Shown here piece by piece: positions 26,881-35,199 of a stretch of DNA of 64,000 nucleotides. Origin of the DNA: JBPEWY01 sp965224095 (GTDB lineage Bacteria; Bacteroidota; Bacteroidia; Flavobacteriales; Flavobacteriaceae); NCBI GenBank assembly GCA_965224095.1, contig OZ245039.1:744001-808000 (forward strand), given 5' to 3'. The notes under the pieces are model-generated. The model had not been told where the DNA came from and made no database searches. It saw only the letters and a program-made list of their open reading frames with translations. The translations under genes and the position numbers were made by a program. Within the stretch, counting starts at the first letter, position 1; each line of letters begins with the position of its first letter.

Positions 26881-27462
26881 ATGGAAACTAAAAAGAAGAA
26901 AAAAAGCGATTTTTCAGCCATCAGTATAAATCGCATCGTAGCAGAACGATTTAGAGAGTATTCAAAGAAAACTTCAAAGTCACATACCCTCACCTTAGAA
27001 TTGATGATGGACTTTTTTGAAGGAGCTAAGATATCTCCCAAAAACACCTATCTGATGAATTATATGGGGATGCATCATTATTTTAATAAGCGAATGGATT
27101 ATATAGAAGAGCTACTCAGGAACTGGGATAAGAACAGTCCCATTCACAATGTACACAGAATGCTGAGCAGATTATTTGAATATGAAGAAAAGAAAGAACC
27201 AGAAGTGGTAGAAATAAAGTATCAAAAGTTAACAAGAGATGAATGGAATGCATTGGAAGAAAAGGTTTCTAAAAGGGAGTATGATAAGTTAAAAGAAAAG
27301 TTTAAAGCTCAATGCTTAACTTTTTTAAATATGCTTGATAAGATAGAACACATAGAACCCCGATTCGGAAAGCCCTATTATAAAGTTGAAACAGATGCAA
27401 CTAAAGTTGCTGTGTTAAAACAAAAACTACAAAGAGAATTGGAAAACCACCAAACAACATAG
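26881..27462 (+). CDS. BfmA/BtgA-like mobilization protein
   Basis: A 193-residue basic, mostly helical protein. The N-terminal 50 residues (INRIVAERFREYSKKTSKSHTLTLELMMDFF) look like a ribbon-helix-helix or similar DNA-binding motif. The last 90 residues are a coiled-coil-prone segment ending in FGKPYYKVETDATKVAVLKQKLQRE. It resembles the island C protein at 55619-56188 in length, motif order and gene position, but only moderately in residues. In Bacteroides, BfmA/BtgA proteins act at oriT with a relaxase during mobilization. No relaxase gene accompanies it here, so it may recruit one from another element. Family assignment is from memory of the family pattern. Confidence 0.65.
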   Translation: METKKKKKSDFSAISINRIVAERFREYSKKTSKSHTLTLELMMDFFEGAKISPKNTYLMNYMGMHHYFNKRMDYIEELLRNWDKNSPIHNVHRMLSRLFEYEEKKEPEVVEIKYQKLTRDEWNALEEKVSKREYDKLKEKFKAQCLTFLNMLDKIEHIEPRFGKPYYKVETDATKVAVLKQKLQRELENHQTT

Positions 27463-27489
27463 GGTTTGTTCGGAAAGATTTTGGGGCTT
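27450..27489 (+). repeat. Forty-nt conserved segment at the bfmA stop, copy 1
   Basis: The sequence from CCAAACAACATAG to TTTGGGGCTT spans the stop codon of this bfmA-like gene and recurs, inverted, at 55568-55608 just beyond the island C homologue, with one indel and a few substitutions. In copy 2 it is outside the coding frame, so conservation is not due to protein sequence. It marks the boundary between shared backbone and private cargo. Confidence 0.6.
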
Positions 27490-27599
27490 GCAGCACTTCG
27501 CAAAGATTATACAAAAGAAAAAGTTGATAATCTAAAATCAAATTTCCAGTAAATAATTTTTTCTTTTCTAACGCACTCGCTTAAGGCTCGTTTGTTTCA

Positions 27600-27657
27600 T
27601 TTTTAAAGTAACGGATTCTCTACGCTAGACCTACCTCTGAATCCATTACTTTAAAAA
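27600..27657. repeat. Nineteen-bp inverted repeat between bfmA and fic
   Basis: TTTTTAAAGTAACGGATTC at 27600-27618 pairs with 27639-27657 (one mismatch) around a 20-nt spacer. Flanking T and A runs would let it act as a bidirectional terminator insulating the backbone from the cargo operon. It could also be a scar of cargo insertion. Confidence 0.55.
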
Positions 27658-27705
27658 CGTTTATTGATACTCAACTAGTTATATATACTGATTTCTTTTT
27701 AGTTA

Positions 27706-27764
27706 ATGTCGATGTATATTTAAAATTTCGACATATATTTGACTTATGTCGAAATCATCGACAT
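27706..27764 (+). promoter_or_regulatory. Two tandem inverted repeats over the fic start codon, operator-like
   Basis: ATGTCGA (27706-27712) and TCGACAT (27728-27734) form one inverted pair. ATGTCGA (27746-27752) and TCGACAT (27758-27764) form a second, whose first arm contains the fic ATG. A further TGTCGA is at 27779. Such a cluster at the head of a four-gene operon fits binding by a dimeric regulator. The Fic protein itself ends in a winged-helix-like domain and is a candidate autorepressor. Confidence 0.6.
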
Positions 27765-28861
27765 ATAAACATTCATTTGTCGAAACCATGTACAATAAAA
27801 AACAACCATATAACAATTTACCCTTATTGCCGCCAACAGTAGATATAGAAACAAAAACTATATTAAAACAAGCGATAGCAGCAAATAAGGTTTTGGCTGA
27901 GCTTAAAGGTAGAGCAGACGAAATACCTAATCAGTCAATGCTGGTAAATGCTATTACACTGCAAGAGGCGAAAGACAGTTCGGAAATTGAAAATATAGTT
28001 ACTACTCAAGATAGTTTGTATAAAGCCTTTTCTTCAAATATTAGTGCAACGGATGTACAAACAAAAGAAGTACTTAGGTATCGTCAAGCTCTTTGGGATG
28101 GTTATAACTCTTTAGGAGAACGCCCACTTTCTACTAATACCATTATATCGATTGTACAAACTATAAAAGAAAATAATGCAGGTATTAGGAATACGCCTGG
28201 TACGCGAATAATGAGTGCAAATGAAGTTATTTACACACCGCCAGAAGGGGAACAATTAATACGAGAGCTACTGCACAATTTAGAAAACTTTATACATGAT
28301 GATAACGGTATTGATGATTTAGTAAAACTAGCCGTCATGCATTATCAATTTGAAGCAATACATCCTTTTTTTGATGGTAATGGCAGAACAGGAAGGGTGT
28401 TAAATATTTTATACTTGGTAGATAAGCAATTATTAGATACGCCTATTCTGTATCTAAGTAAGTACATTATTGAGCATAAAAACGAGTATTATCAAAAAAT
28501 AAGAGGTGTTACCGAAAAAAGTGATTGGGAAGCTTGGATATTATTTATGCTAAAAGGTGTTGAAGAAACAGCAAAATATACTTTGCAAAAAATAAATACA
28601 ATCAATGAATTGATGGATAGAACCATACTCTACGCTAAAGAAAATTTGCCTAGTAGAGTTTATTCTAAAGAATTAATAGAACTGCTATTTGTACAGCCCT
28701 ATACTAAGGTTAAATTTTTAGTGGATAACAATATAGCCAAAAGACAAACAGCAGCAGAATATTTACAAGAATTAGAAAAAATAGGGGTTTTAAAATCTCA
28801 GAAAGTGGGGGCTGAAAATCTGTTTTTAAACGTAAAATTATTTGATATTTTAAGAAGGTAA
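27746..28861 (+). CDS. Fic-domain protein (AMPylator-type) with C-terminal winged helix
   Basis: A 371-residue class II Fic protein. The active-site motif is HPFFDGNGRTGR at 206-217, complete with the catalytic His. The N-terminal inhibitory motif is SSEIEN at 78-83 (pattern S/T-x-x-x-E-G/N), which blocks ATP in the resting state. Residues about 300-371 look like a winged helix (VKFLVDNNIAKRQTAAEYLQELEKIGVL). Fic enzymes transfer AMP or another nucleotide to target hydroxyls. Its stop codon abuts the ATG of the methyltransferase gene with no gap, so it is translationally tied to a restriction-like operon. It may regulate the operon at DNA level, modify a partner, or act as an abortive effector. 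Confidence 0.9.
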   Translation: MSKSSTYKHSFVETMYNKKQPYNNLPLLPPTVDIETKTILKQAIAANKVLAELKGRADEIPNQSMLVNAITLQEAKDSSEIENIVTTQDSLYKAFSSNISATDVQTKEVLRYRQALWDGYNSLGERPLSTNTIISIVQTIKENNAGIRNTPGTRIMSANEVIYTPPEGEQLIRELLHNLENFIHDDNGIDDLVKLAVMHYQFEAIHPFFDGNGRTGRVLNILYLVDKQLLDTPILYLSKYIIEHKNEYYQKIRGVTEKSDWEAWILFMLKGVEETAKYTLQKINTINELMDRTILYAKENLPSRVYSKELIELLFVQPYTKVKFLVDNNIAKRQTAAEYLQELEKIGVLKSQKVGAENLFLNVKLFDILRR

Positions 28862-31561
28862 ATGAACGCATCTCAAATAGAAAAAAACGTAATAGCATTG
28901 GTTAAGAGCTTCAATGAAGAAGATTTTGTATTCGACTTATTGAAAGCTTACGGCATCTCGAAAACATCTATTACACGTTTAAAAAAAGGCGATTTCAATC
29001 TATCCAAAGTTGAGGGTGAGGTTTTATACAAAAGTAAAATGTTGTTTAAAGAAGTAGCATCAGGAAAACTTCTTACAACTATCGACGAGTTAACGAAAAA
29101 TCCAGAATCTTTAAAGCATAACCCTCGTTTTGTTATTGTAACCGATTATGAAACTTTACTTGCAAAAGATACTAGGACAGGATTAGCATTGGATACACCA
29201 ATTCTTGAAATCCATAAGCATTTTGGTTTCTTTTTGCCTTGGGCAGGACAGGAAAAGTATTCTCAAACAAATGAGAATTATGCAGATCGAAAAGCGTCAT
29301 ACAAAATGGCAAAATTGTACGACATTCTAGTTACAGAAAATCCAAGTATTTATGACGATGGCGGACATAACCTAAATATTTTTCTATCACGTTTGTTATT
29401 CTGCTTTTTTGCAGAAGATACCGACATATTTCCTTTTGAAGGTATGTTTACAGATACGCTGGGGCAGCACACCAAAAAGGATGGTACTGATGTAAACGAA
29501 TTTTTAGATAGACTTTTTAAAGTATTAAATACGGAAGACAATAGTAAAGAAGCATCGCATTTCAGGGACTTCCCATATGTGAATGGCGGACTATTTAGAG
29601 ACACTATAACTTCACCCAAATTTACTAAAGAAGCTCGCGAAATTATTTTAGAATGTGGCGATTTGGATTGGAGTGAAATCAATCCAGACATATTTGGTTC
29701 TATGATACAAGCAGTAGTAAACCCCGCATATCGTAGTGGTTTAGGAATGCATTACACTTCTGTACCAAATATTATGAAGGTTATTGAACCCTTATTCCTA
29801 AATAAATTACATGAGGAGTTTGAAAAACATAAAGACAACACCAAAAAACTACGCCAATTAATTTACAGAATCTCAAAACTTAAAATTTTTGATCCTGCTT
29901 GTGGTAGTGGTAACTTTCTAATTATTGCATATAAGGAATTACGAAAACTAGAAATTAAAATTTGGCAACAGATTAATGCTTTAGAACCACAATATTCTTT
30001 TGTGTTTACAGAAGTAAAATTATCCCAATTTTATGGTATTGAATTAGACGACTTTGCACACGAAATGGCAATTCTTTCTTTATGGTTGGCTGAACACCAA
30101 ATGAATAAAATATTTATAGATGAGTTATTTAATTTTGGTAGAGCCAAACCTATTTTACCATTAAAAGAAGCTGGACACATAACGCATGGCAATGCCACTC
30201 GACTAAATTGGGAAGATACTTGCCCTAAAAATAAAGGTGACGAAATTTATATATTAGGAAATCCCCCTTATTTGGGTTCTAGTATGCAAGACAAAAATCA
30301 AAAGGAAGATTTAGCGCGTATTTTCTTCAGATTTAAAAATTTCAAGAATTTAGATTATATCGCCTGTTGGTTTAAAAAAGGTGCAGATTATATAAAGAAT
30401 ATAAAAGCTGAATATGCTTTTGTATCGACTAATTCCATTTGTCAGGGGGAACAGGTTCATTTATTATGGCCTTACATTTTTACAAATGAAATCGAAATTA
30501 GTTTTGCTCATCAATCATTTAAATGGACTAATAATGCCAAAGGCAATGCAGGAGTTATAGTAATAATAGTTGGTTTAAGGAATAAATCAAATCACTCTAA
30601 ATATATCTTCATTGAAAATCATAAAAAAGAAGTTAAAAATATAAACCCATATCTTTCTGAAGGATCTAATATTACTTTACCAAGAAGAAGCAAACCTATA
30701 AGTGATATACCAAAAATGGTTTATGGCAACAAATCTACTGATGATGGACAGTTGTTTCTAAATAGAGAAGAAAAGAATAATTTATTACTGGAGAACCCTG
30801 AATCTAAGGCTTATATAAAAAAACTAGTTGGAGCTGTTGAACTAATTAGAGGTTTAGAAAGATGGTGCTTATGGATAGAAGACGAAGATTTACAGGAAGC
30901 AAGAAAAATACCTTTTATCGATGATAGATTAAATAAGGTATCAGAATTTAGACTTAAGAGTAAAGCACAATCTACTGTTGATTATGCAAAATACCCTAAT
31001 AGGTTTAAGCAGAGGACTTACAATGGTACAAGAACTATCATTGTACCAAGGGTTTCTTCTGAAAAAAGAGAATATATCCCATTTGACTTTTTTGATGCAG
31101 ATACAATTGTTTTAGATTCTGCTCAAGCGATTTACAATGCTGAGCCTTGGGTTTTTGGAATAATTACTTCTAAAATGCACATTGTCTGGGTAAAAGCAAC
31201 TGGGGGTAGATTAAAATCTGATTACAGGTATTCTTCTGCATTAAGCTACAATAATTTTCCTATTCCGAAATTAAACCAAAAACAAAAAGAACAAATTAAT
31301 TTGCATGTTTTCCAAATTTTAGAGGAAAGAGAAAAATATGCTGAAAAATCTTTGGCGGATCTTTACGATTCAAAAAAAATGCCTAAAGGTTTAAAAGAAG
31401 CGCATCATGAATTAGATTTAGCCATAGAAAGATGTTATCGTTTAAAGCCTTTTACCAGTGATACAGAACGTTTAGAATATCTTTTTAAGGAATATGAAAA
31501 AATGATAAATAAAAATACTTTATTAGAGAAACCAAAACGAACGCGTAAAAAGAAAGCTTAA
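28862..31561 (+). CDS. MmeI-like DNA adenine methyltransferase with target-recognition region
   Basis: An 899-residue N6-adenine methyltransferase. SAM motif I is FDPACGSGNF (343-352) and catalytic motif IV is NPPY (467-470). The stretch after it (FVSTNSICQGEQVHLLW, ISFAHQSFKWTNNA) is characteristic of the type IIL/MmeI family. Residues about 600-800 are the likely target-recognition domain and 800-899 a C-terminal helical part ending in a Lys/Arg-rich tail. MmeI has an N-terminal D-ExK nuclease in the same chain. I find no such motif in residues 1-150, so cleavage is probably done by another subunit. The ATG directly follows the fic stop; the helicase starts 3 nt after its stop. Confidence 0.85.
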   Translation: MNASQIEKNVIALVKSFNEEDFVFDLLKAYGISKTSITRLKKGDFNLSKVEGEVLYKSKMLFKEVASGKLLTTIDELTKNPESLKHNPRFVIVTDYETLLAKDTRTGLALDTPILEIHKHFGFFLPWAGQEKYSQTNENYADRKASYKMAKLYDILVTENPSIYDDGGHNLNIFLSRLLFCFFAEDTDIFPFEGMFTDTLGQHTKKDGTDVNEFLDRLFKVLNTEDNSKEASHFRDFPYVNGGLFRDTITSPKFTKEAREIILECGDLDWSEINPDIFGSMIQAVVNPAYRSGLGMHYTSVPNIMKVIEPLFLNKLHEEFEKHKDNTKKLRQLIYRISKLKIFDPACGSGNFLIIAYKELRKLEIKIWQQINALEPQYSFVFTEVKLSQFYGIELDDFAHEMAILSLWLAEHQMNKIFIDELFNFGRAKPILPLKEAGHITHGNATRLNWEDTCPKNKGDEIYILGNPPYLGSSMQDKNQKEDLARIFFRFKNFKNLDYIACWFKKGADYIKNIKAEYAFVSTNSICQGEQVHLLWPYIFTNEIEISFAHQSFKWTNNAKGNAGVIVIIVGLRNKSNHSKYIFIENHKKEVKNINPYLSEGSNITLPRRSKPISDIPKMVYGNKSTDDGQLFLNREEKNNLLLENPESKAYIKKLVGAVELIRGLERWCLWIEDEDLQEARKIPFIDDRLNKVSEFRLKSKAQSTVDYAKYPNRFKQRTYNGTRTIIVPRVSSEKREYIPFDFFDADTIVLDSAQAIYNAEPWVFGIITSKMHIVWVKATGGRLKSDYRYSSALSYNNFPIPKLNQKQKEQINLHVFQILEEREKYAEKSLADLYDSKKMPKGLKEAHHELDLAIERCYRLKPFTSDTERLEYLFKEYEKMINKNTLLEKPKRTRKKKA

Positions 31562-31564
31562 AAT

Positions 31565-33508
31565 ATGCCAGATATAGTTCATGTAACATACCAACAAACA
31601 GGGAAAAGTAAAAGTACCAACGAATTAGGAATGCGAGAAATGCAAGAAAAAGCGTTCGAAGCTCGCACTGCCCAATATTTACTAATCAAAGCACCCCCAG
31701 CCTCAGGTAAATCTAGGGCATTAATGTTTATTGGTTTAGATAAGTTGGTAAATCAAGGCATAAAAAAAGTGATAGTTGCAGTACCAGAGCGTTCAATTGG
31801 TAGCTCATTTGCTAAAACAGAACTAAAAAAGTTTGGTTTTTTCGCAGATTGGTTTCCTAACCCAAAATATAATTTATGTACACCAGGTGGAGACCAAAGC
31901 AAAGTAAAAGCATTTTTGGAATTTTTACAGTCCGATGAACAAATTTTAATCTGTACACATGCAACATTACGCTTTGCATTTGAAGCCATAGATGAGAAGC
32001 AGTTAAATGATTGTTTATTAGCTATCGATGAGTTTCATCACGTTTCAGTTGATGGAGATAATAAATTAGGATTGGTTTTGAGTAGCGTTATGGAAAAATC
32101 AAATGCACATGTAGTGGCGATGACGGGTTCATTTTTTAGAGGCGATTCTGTTCCAATATTATTACCACAGGATGAAGAAAAGTTTATCAAGATAAAATAT
32201 GACTATTACCAACAATTAAATGGGTACGATTATTTAAAGTCTTTGGGAATTGGCTATCATTTTTACCAAGGAAGATATACTTCTGCAATACATGAAATTT
32301 TAGACGAAAGCAAAAAAACTATTATTCACATACCTAGCGTAAATTCAGGGGAATCTACTAAGGATAAATATGAAGAAGTAAATAGAATTATTGACAGCTT
32401 GGGTGAATTAGGTTATCAAGATCCAGAAACAGGTGTTTTGTTCGTTACAAGCAAAAAAACAGGCAAAACTTTAAAGGTTGCAGATTTGGTTCACGATAAT
32501 CAAAAAGACAGAGATAAAATACAGAACTATTTGAGAAATGTATCTAGTGTAGATGACATGGATATCATCATTGCATTAGGCATGGCAAAAGAAGGTTTTG
32601 ATTGGCCTTATTGCGAACACGCTTTAACTGTTGGTTATAGAGGTTCGTTAACAGAAATTATTCAAATAATAGGTAGGGCTACTAGGGATAGTGAAAATAA
32701 GACACATGCACAATTCACAAATTTAATTGCGCAACCAGATGCAGAGAATGAAGAGGTAAAACTAGCAGTTAATAATATGCTTAAAGCGATTACAGCTTCT
32801 TTACTCATGGAACAGGTTTTAGCACCTAATTGGAAGTTTAAACCTAAATTCCCAGAAGATGATGAAATAAATGGTGTGGAAGAAGATGGTGAAGATTACA
32901 TCGCAATAAAAGGATTTAAATTACCCAGTTCACAAAGAGCAAAAGACATCATTGAAAGTGATTTGAACGATTTAAAGGCAAAAATAATGCAAGACGATCA
33001 AATGCTCAAAGCAATGCCGGGGAATGTTGACCCAGAAGTTATTAATAAAGTCTTAATACCAAAAATTATTAAGGAAACTTACCCAGATTTATCTGATGAG
33101 GAAGTAGAGCAAGTGCGTCAACATGTAGTTGTGGATTCTGTTATTAAAAATGGAACAATTGAAGAACAAGGCGACAAGCGTTTTATTCGCCTAGCAGATA
33201 GTTTTGTAAATATTGATGATATTAATATAGATTTAATAGATACTATTAATCCATTCCAGAAAGCATTTGAAATTTTGTCAAAATCTGTTACAGCATCGGT
33301 TTTTAAGGCTATACAAGAAACTATTGACGCAACAAGAATTCAAATGACTGAAGAAGAAGCGATTTTACTGTGGCCCAAAATAAAAAATTGGATAGAAAAA
33401 ACAGGAGAACAACCAAGTATTCAGGCTTTTGACCCTCAAGAAAGACGTTTGGCAGAAGCAGTTATATTTTTAAAGGAAGCCAAACGAAAAGCAGCAGCTA
33501 ATGAGTAA
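31565..33508 (+). CDS. SF2 DExH-box helicase of the restriction-like operon
   Basis: A 647-residue superfamily 2 helicase/translocase. Walker A is APPASGKS (43-50), Walker B is DEFH (155-158), motif III is MTGSF (186-190) and motif VI is IIGRATRD (368-375). The C-terminal 200 residues carry acidic and helical segments without a recognisable nuclease. Like the motor subunits of type I and III restriction enzymes it could translocate on DNA from an unmethylated site. It starts 3 nt after the methyltransferase gene and overlaps the GIY-YIG gene by 8 nt, indicating tight stoichiometric coupling. Confidence 0.88.
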   Translation: MPDIVHVTYQQTGKSKSTNELGMREMQEKAFEARTAQYLLIKAPPASGKSRALMFIGLDKLVNQGIKKVIVAVPERSIGSSFAKTELKKFGFFADWFPNPKYNLCTPGGDQSKVKAFLEFLQSDEQILICTHATLRFAFEAIDEKQLNDCLLAIDEFHHVSVDGDNKLGLVLSSVMEKSNAHVVAMTGSFFRGDSVPILLPQDEEKFIKIKYDYYQQLNGYDYLKSLGIGYHFYQGRYTSAIHEILDESKKTIIHIPSVNSGESTKDKYEEVNRIIDSLGELGYQDPETGVLFVTSKKTGKTLKVADLVHDNQKDRDKIQNYLRNVSSVDDMDIIIALGMAKEGFDWPYCEHALTVGYRGSLTEIIQIIGRATRDSENKTHAQFTNLIAQPDAENEEVKLAVNNMLKAITASLLMEQVLAPNWKFKPKFPEDDEINGVEEDGEDYIAIKGFKLPSSQRAKDIIESDLNDLKAKIMQDDQMLKAMPGNVDPEVINKVLIPKIIKETYPDLSDEEVEQVRQHVVVDSVIKNGTIEEQGDKRFIRLADSFVNIDDINIDLIDTINPFQKAFEILSKSVTASVFKAIQETIDATRIQMTEEEAILLWPKIKNWIEKTGEQPSIQAFDPQERRLAEAVIFLKEAKRKAAANE

Positions 33509-34712
33509 GAAAAAAACATTAGAAGATATATTCAATGATGATGAGTTCGGTATTTTAGATACTAAACCAAAAAACTCTAATGTCAAAACAGAAGACGAGC
33601 GATTAATTGAATCGTTCCAAGAAATTAATACTTTTTATGAGAAACACAAGAGAGAGCCAGAAGCAAGTAATGTAACCGACTTCAAATTGCAATCTAGACT
33701 AAAAGCCTTAAGAAGTGATGCTAAAAAAATGGAAATTCTAAAACCATATGATATACATAACCTTCTAAATGTAAGTAAGGAAATAAAGACAGTTGCCGAT
33801 ATTTTAAAAGATGATGATTTAGGTATTTTAGATACTGAAGAAACGTTATCCATTTTCAAGTTAAAAAATGTACCAAGTTCTTCTGAAAGAGCAGAAACTG
33901 ATTTCGTAGCTCAAAGACGAGCAATGAAAAAGGAAGAATTTATGTCTTATGAAACTTTGTTCAAAAAAGTCCATAGAGAACTCAAAGAAGGAAAACGTAA
34001 ATTATTTACTTACGATAGCGCCTATAAAAACTTAAAAGCAGGTTCTTTTTATGTATTAAATGGAGTTCTACTGTTTTTAGAGGAAACTAATCTTGAAACT
34101 GATAATATTACTTTACCTTCTGGTGAAAGAGTTCGTAAGGATGGACGTACTCGAATTATTTTTGAAAACGGAACAACAAGTAACATGCTTTATCGCTCAT
34201 TAGACAAAGCTTTACTGCATAAAGACAATGATGGTAAAATTGTTTCGCATACAGAAGAAGAAATAGAAAAAGAGTTGTTTAATAATGTTAACTCAGTAAA
34301 TGAAGAAGATGTTGAGACAGGTTGGATATATGTATTAAAGTCCAAATCTTCAAACAAGGATATATCTTCAATTGAAGATTTGTATAAAATTGGTTATTCA
34401 ACTATTCCTATTTCTGAAAGAGTAAAAAACGCTGCGAGTGAAGCTACATATTTAAAGGCTGATGTAGAAATAGTTGCATCGTATAAAACGTACAATTTAA
34501 ATGTGCAGAAGTTCGAGAATTTAATACATCGTGTTTTTGCAGAAGTATGCCTAAATATTGATATACATGATGAAAAAGGTAGAAGAATTACACCTAGAGA
34601 ATGGTTTGTTGTTCCTTTACCAATAATTGATAAAGTTATTCAACTCATACTTACAGGGGAAATCGTAAATTATAAATACGATAAAAGATTAAAAGACTTA
34701 ATTGAAAATTAA
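33501..34712 (+). CDS. GIY-YIG nuclease (T5orf172/Mug113-like) with duplicated N-terminal motif
   Basis: A 403-residue protein. The C-terminal domain (about 272-390) has a GIY-YIG core: GWIYVLKS (274-281), LYKIGYS (294-300), a basic helix with Arg307 and FENLIHRVF with Glu339. This resembles the T5orf172 branch. The N-terminal 120 residues contain the same short acidic motif twice: EDIFNDDEFGILDT (8-21) and ADILKDDDLGILDT (99-112), probably docking peptides. A middle beta-rich region (165-245) resembles a small DNA- or protein-binding module. It overlaps the helicase end by 8 nt and is the last gene before the right end of island B. It is the best candidate for the cleavage subunit. Confidence 0.85.
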   Translation: MSKKKTLEDIFNDDEFGILDTKPKNSNVKTEDERLIESFQEINTFYEKHKREPEASNVTDFKLQSRLKALRSDAKKMEILKPYDIHNLLNVSKEIKTVADILKDDDLGILDTEETLSIFKLKNVPSSSERAETDFVAQRRAMKKEEFMSYETLFKKVHRELKEGKRKLFTYDSAYKNLKAGSFYVLNGVLLFLEETNLETDNITLPSGERVRKDGRTRIIFENGTTSNMLYRSLDKALLHKDNDGKIVSHTEEEIEKELFNNVNSVNEEDVETGWIYVLKSKSSNKDISSIEDLYKIGYSTIPISERVKNAASEATYLKADVEIVASYKTYNLNVQKFENLIHRVFAEVCLNIDIHDEKGRRITPREWFVVPLPIIDKVIQLILTGEIVNYKYDKRLKDLIEN

Positions 34713-34790
34713 TTTTTGTAAACGTTTAAATTACTATTTGCCTCAGAAAGAGCATTTTAAATTGTTAAAAAACTGTTAAAATTTAAAGCT

Positions 34791-34810
34791 GTTTGCAAAA
34801 AGTTTGCAAA
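34791..34810 (+). repeat. Paired arm-type repeats, right end of island B
   Basis: GTTTGCAAA at 34791-34799 and 34802-34810, 11 bp apart, 49 bp from the tRNA-Arg end. They match the pair at 25254-25273 in sequence, spacing and orientation. Confidence 0.65.
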
Positions 34811-34817
34811 TAAAAAA

Positions 34818-34846
34818 GGCTTCTTAGCTTTTTAAGCTTTGAAGCC
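34818..34846 (-). terminator. Terminator of tRNA-Arg supplied by island B
   Basis: GGCTTC and GAAGCC enclose an inner AGCTT/AAGCT stem. The A run at 34812-34817 becomes the U tail of a leftward transcript. Replacement 3' tRNA sequence plus terminator within the element keeps the tRNA gene functional after integration. Confidence 0.75.
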
Positions 34847-34858
34847 AGTGTTTATGCG

Positions 34859-34932
34859 TGATCGCGATAGGATTCGAACCTATGACCGTCTGCTTAGAAG
34901 GCAGATGCTCTATCCAGCTGAGCTACGCGACC
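34859..34932 (-). tRNA. tRNA-Arg (anticodon TCT)
   Basis: A complete cloverleaf. The acceptor GGTCGCG pairs with CGCGATC (one G-T), discriminator A, the D-arm begins TAGCTCAGCTGG, the anticodon loop is CTTCTAA (TCT), and the T-arm is ATAGG-TTCGAAT-CCTAT. No CCA is encoded, the next bases being CGC. It is the integration target of island B: its 3' half recurs at 25104 and, more briefly, at 10249. Confidence 0.95.
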
Positions 34933-35199
34933 CATTGAAACAAAGATAAGTAAACTTTGCGGGTGCAAATATAATCAAGTACAACAAAACTCAAAACTAA
35001 TTTTGTTGAATAATTTCCAACGCCTTCAAAGCCTTTTATTCGGTAATTATGCATCTGATTTATGCACTTTCCCGGTCAAAATCCAGCTTTTTTAAATACC
35101 CTGCGAAGTATCTCCATTTCATAAAAATCTATTAAATACCTTTTTTTTCTACAAATAAAGTATCAAATTAACCGCTCAATCCATATAAACACATACCAA

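Larger units (their letters stand above)
25104..34900. mobile_element. Island B: tRNA-Arg integrated mobilizable island with a restriction-like operon
   Basis: The 9.8-kb element lies between a 42-nt tRNA-Arg 3' duplication (25104-25145) and the intact tRNA-Arg (34859-34932). Both ends carry two direct GTTTGCAAA repeats spaced 11 bp. Gene order is integrase, conserved non-coding block, bfmA-like, 40-nt conserved segment, then fic, methyltransferase, helicase and GIY-YIG nuclease, all rightward. There is no relaxase or conjugation machinery, so transfer would depend on another element. Confidence 0.85.
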
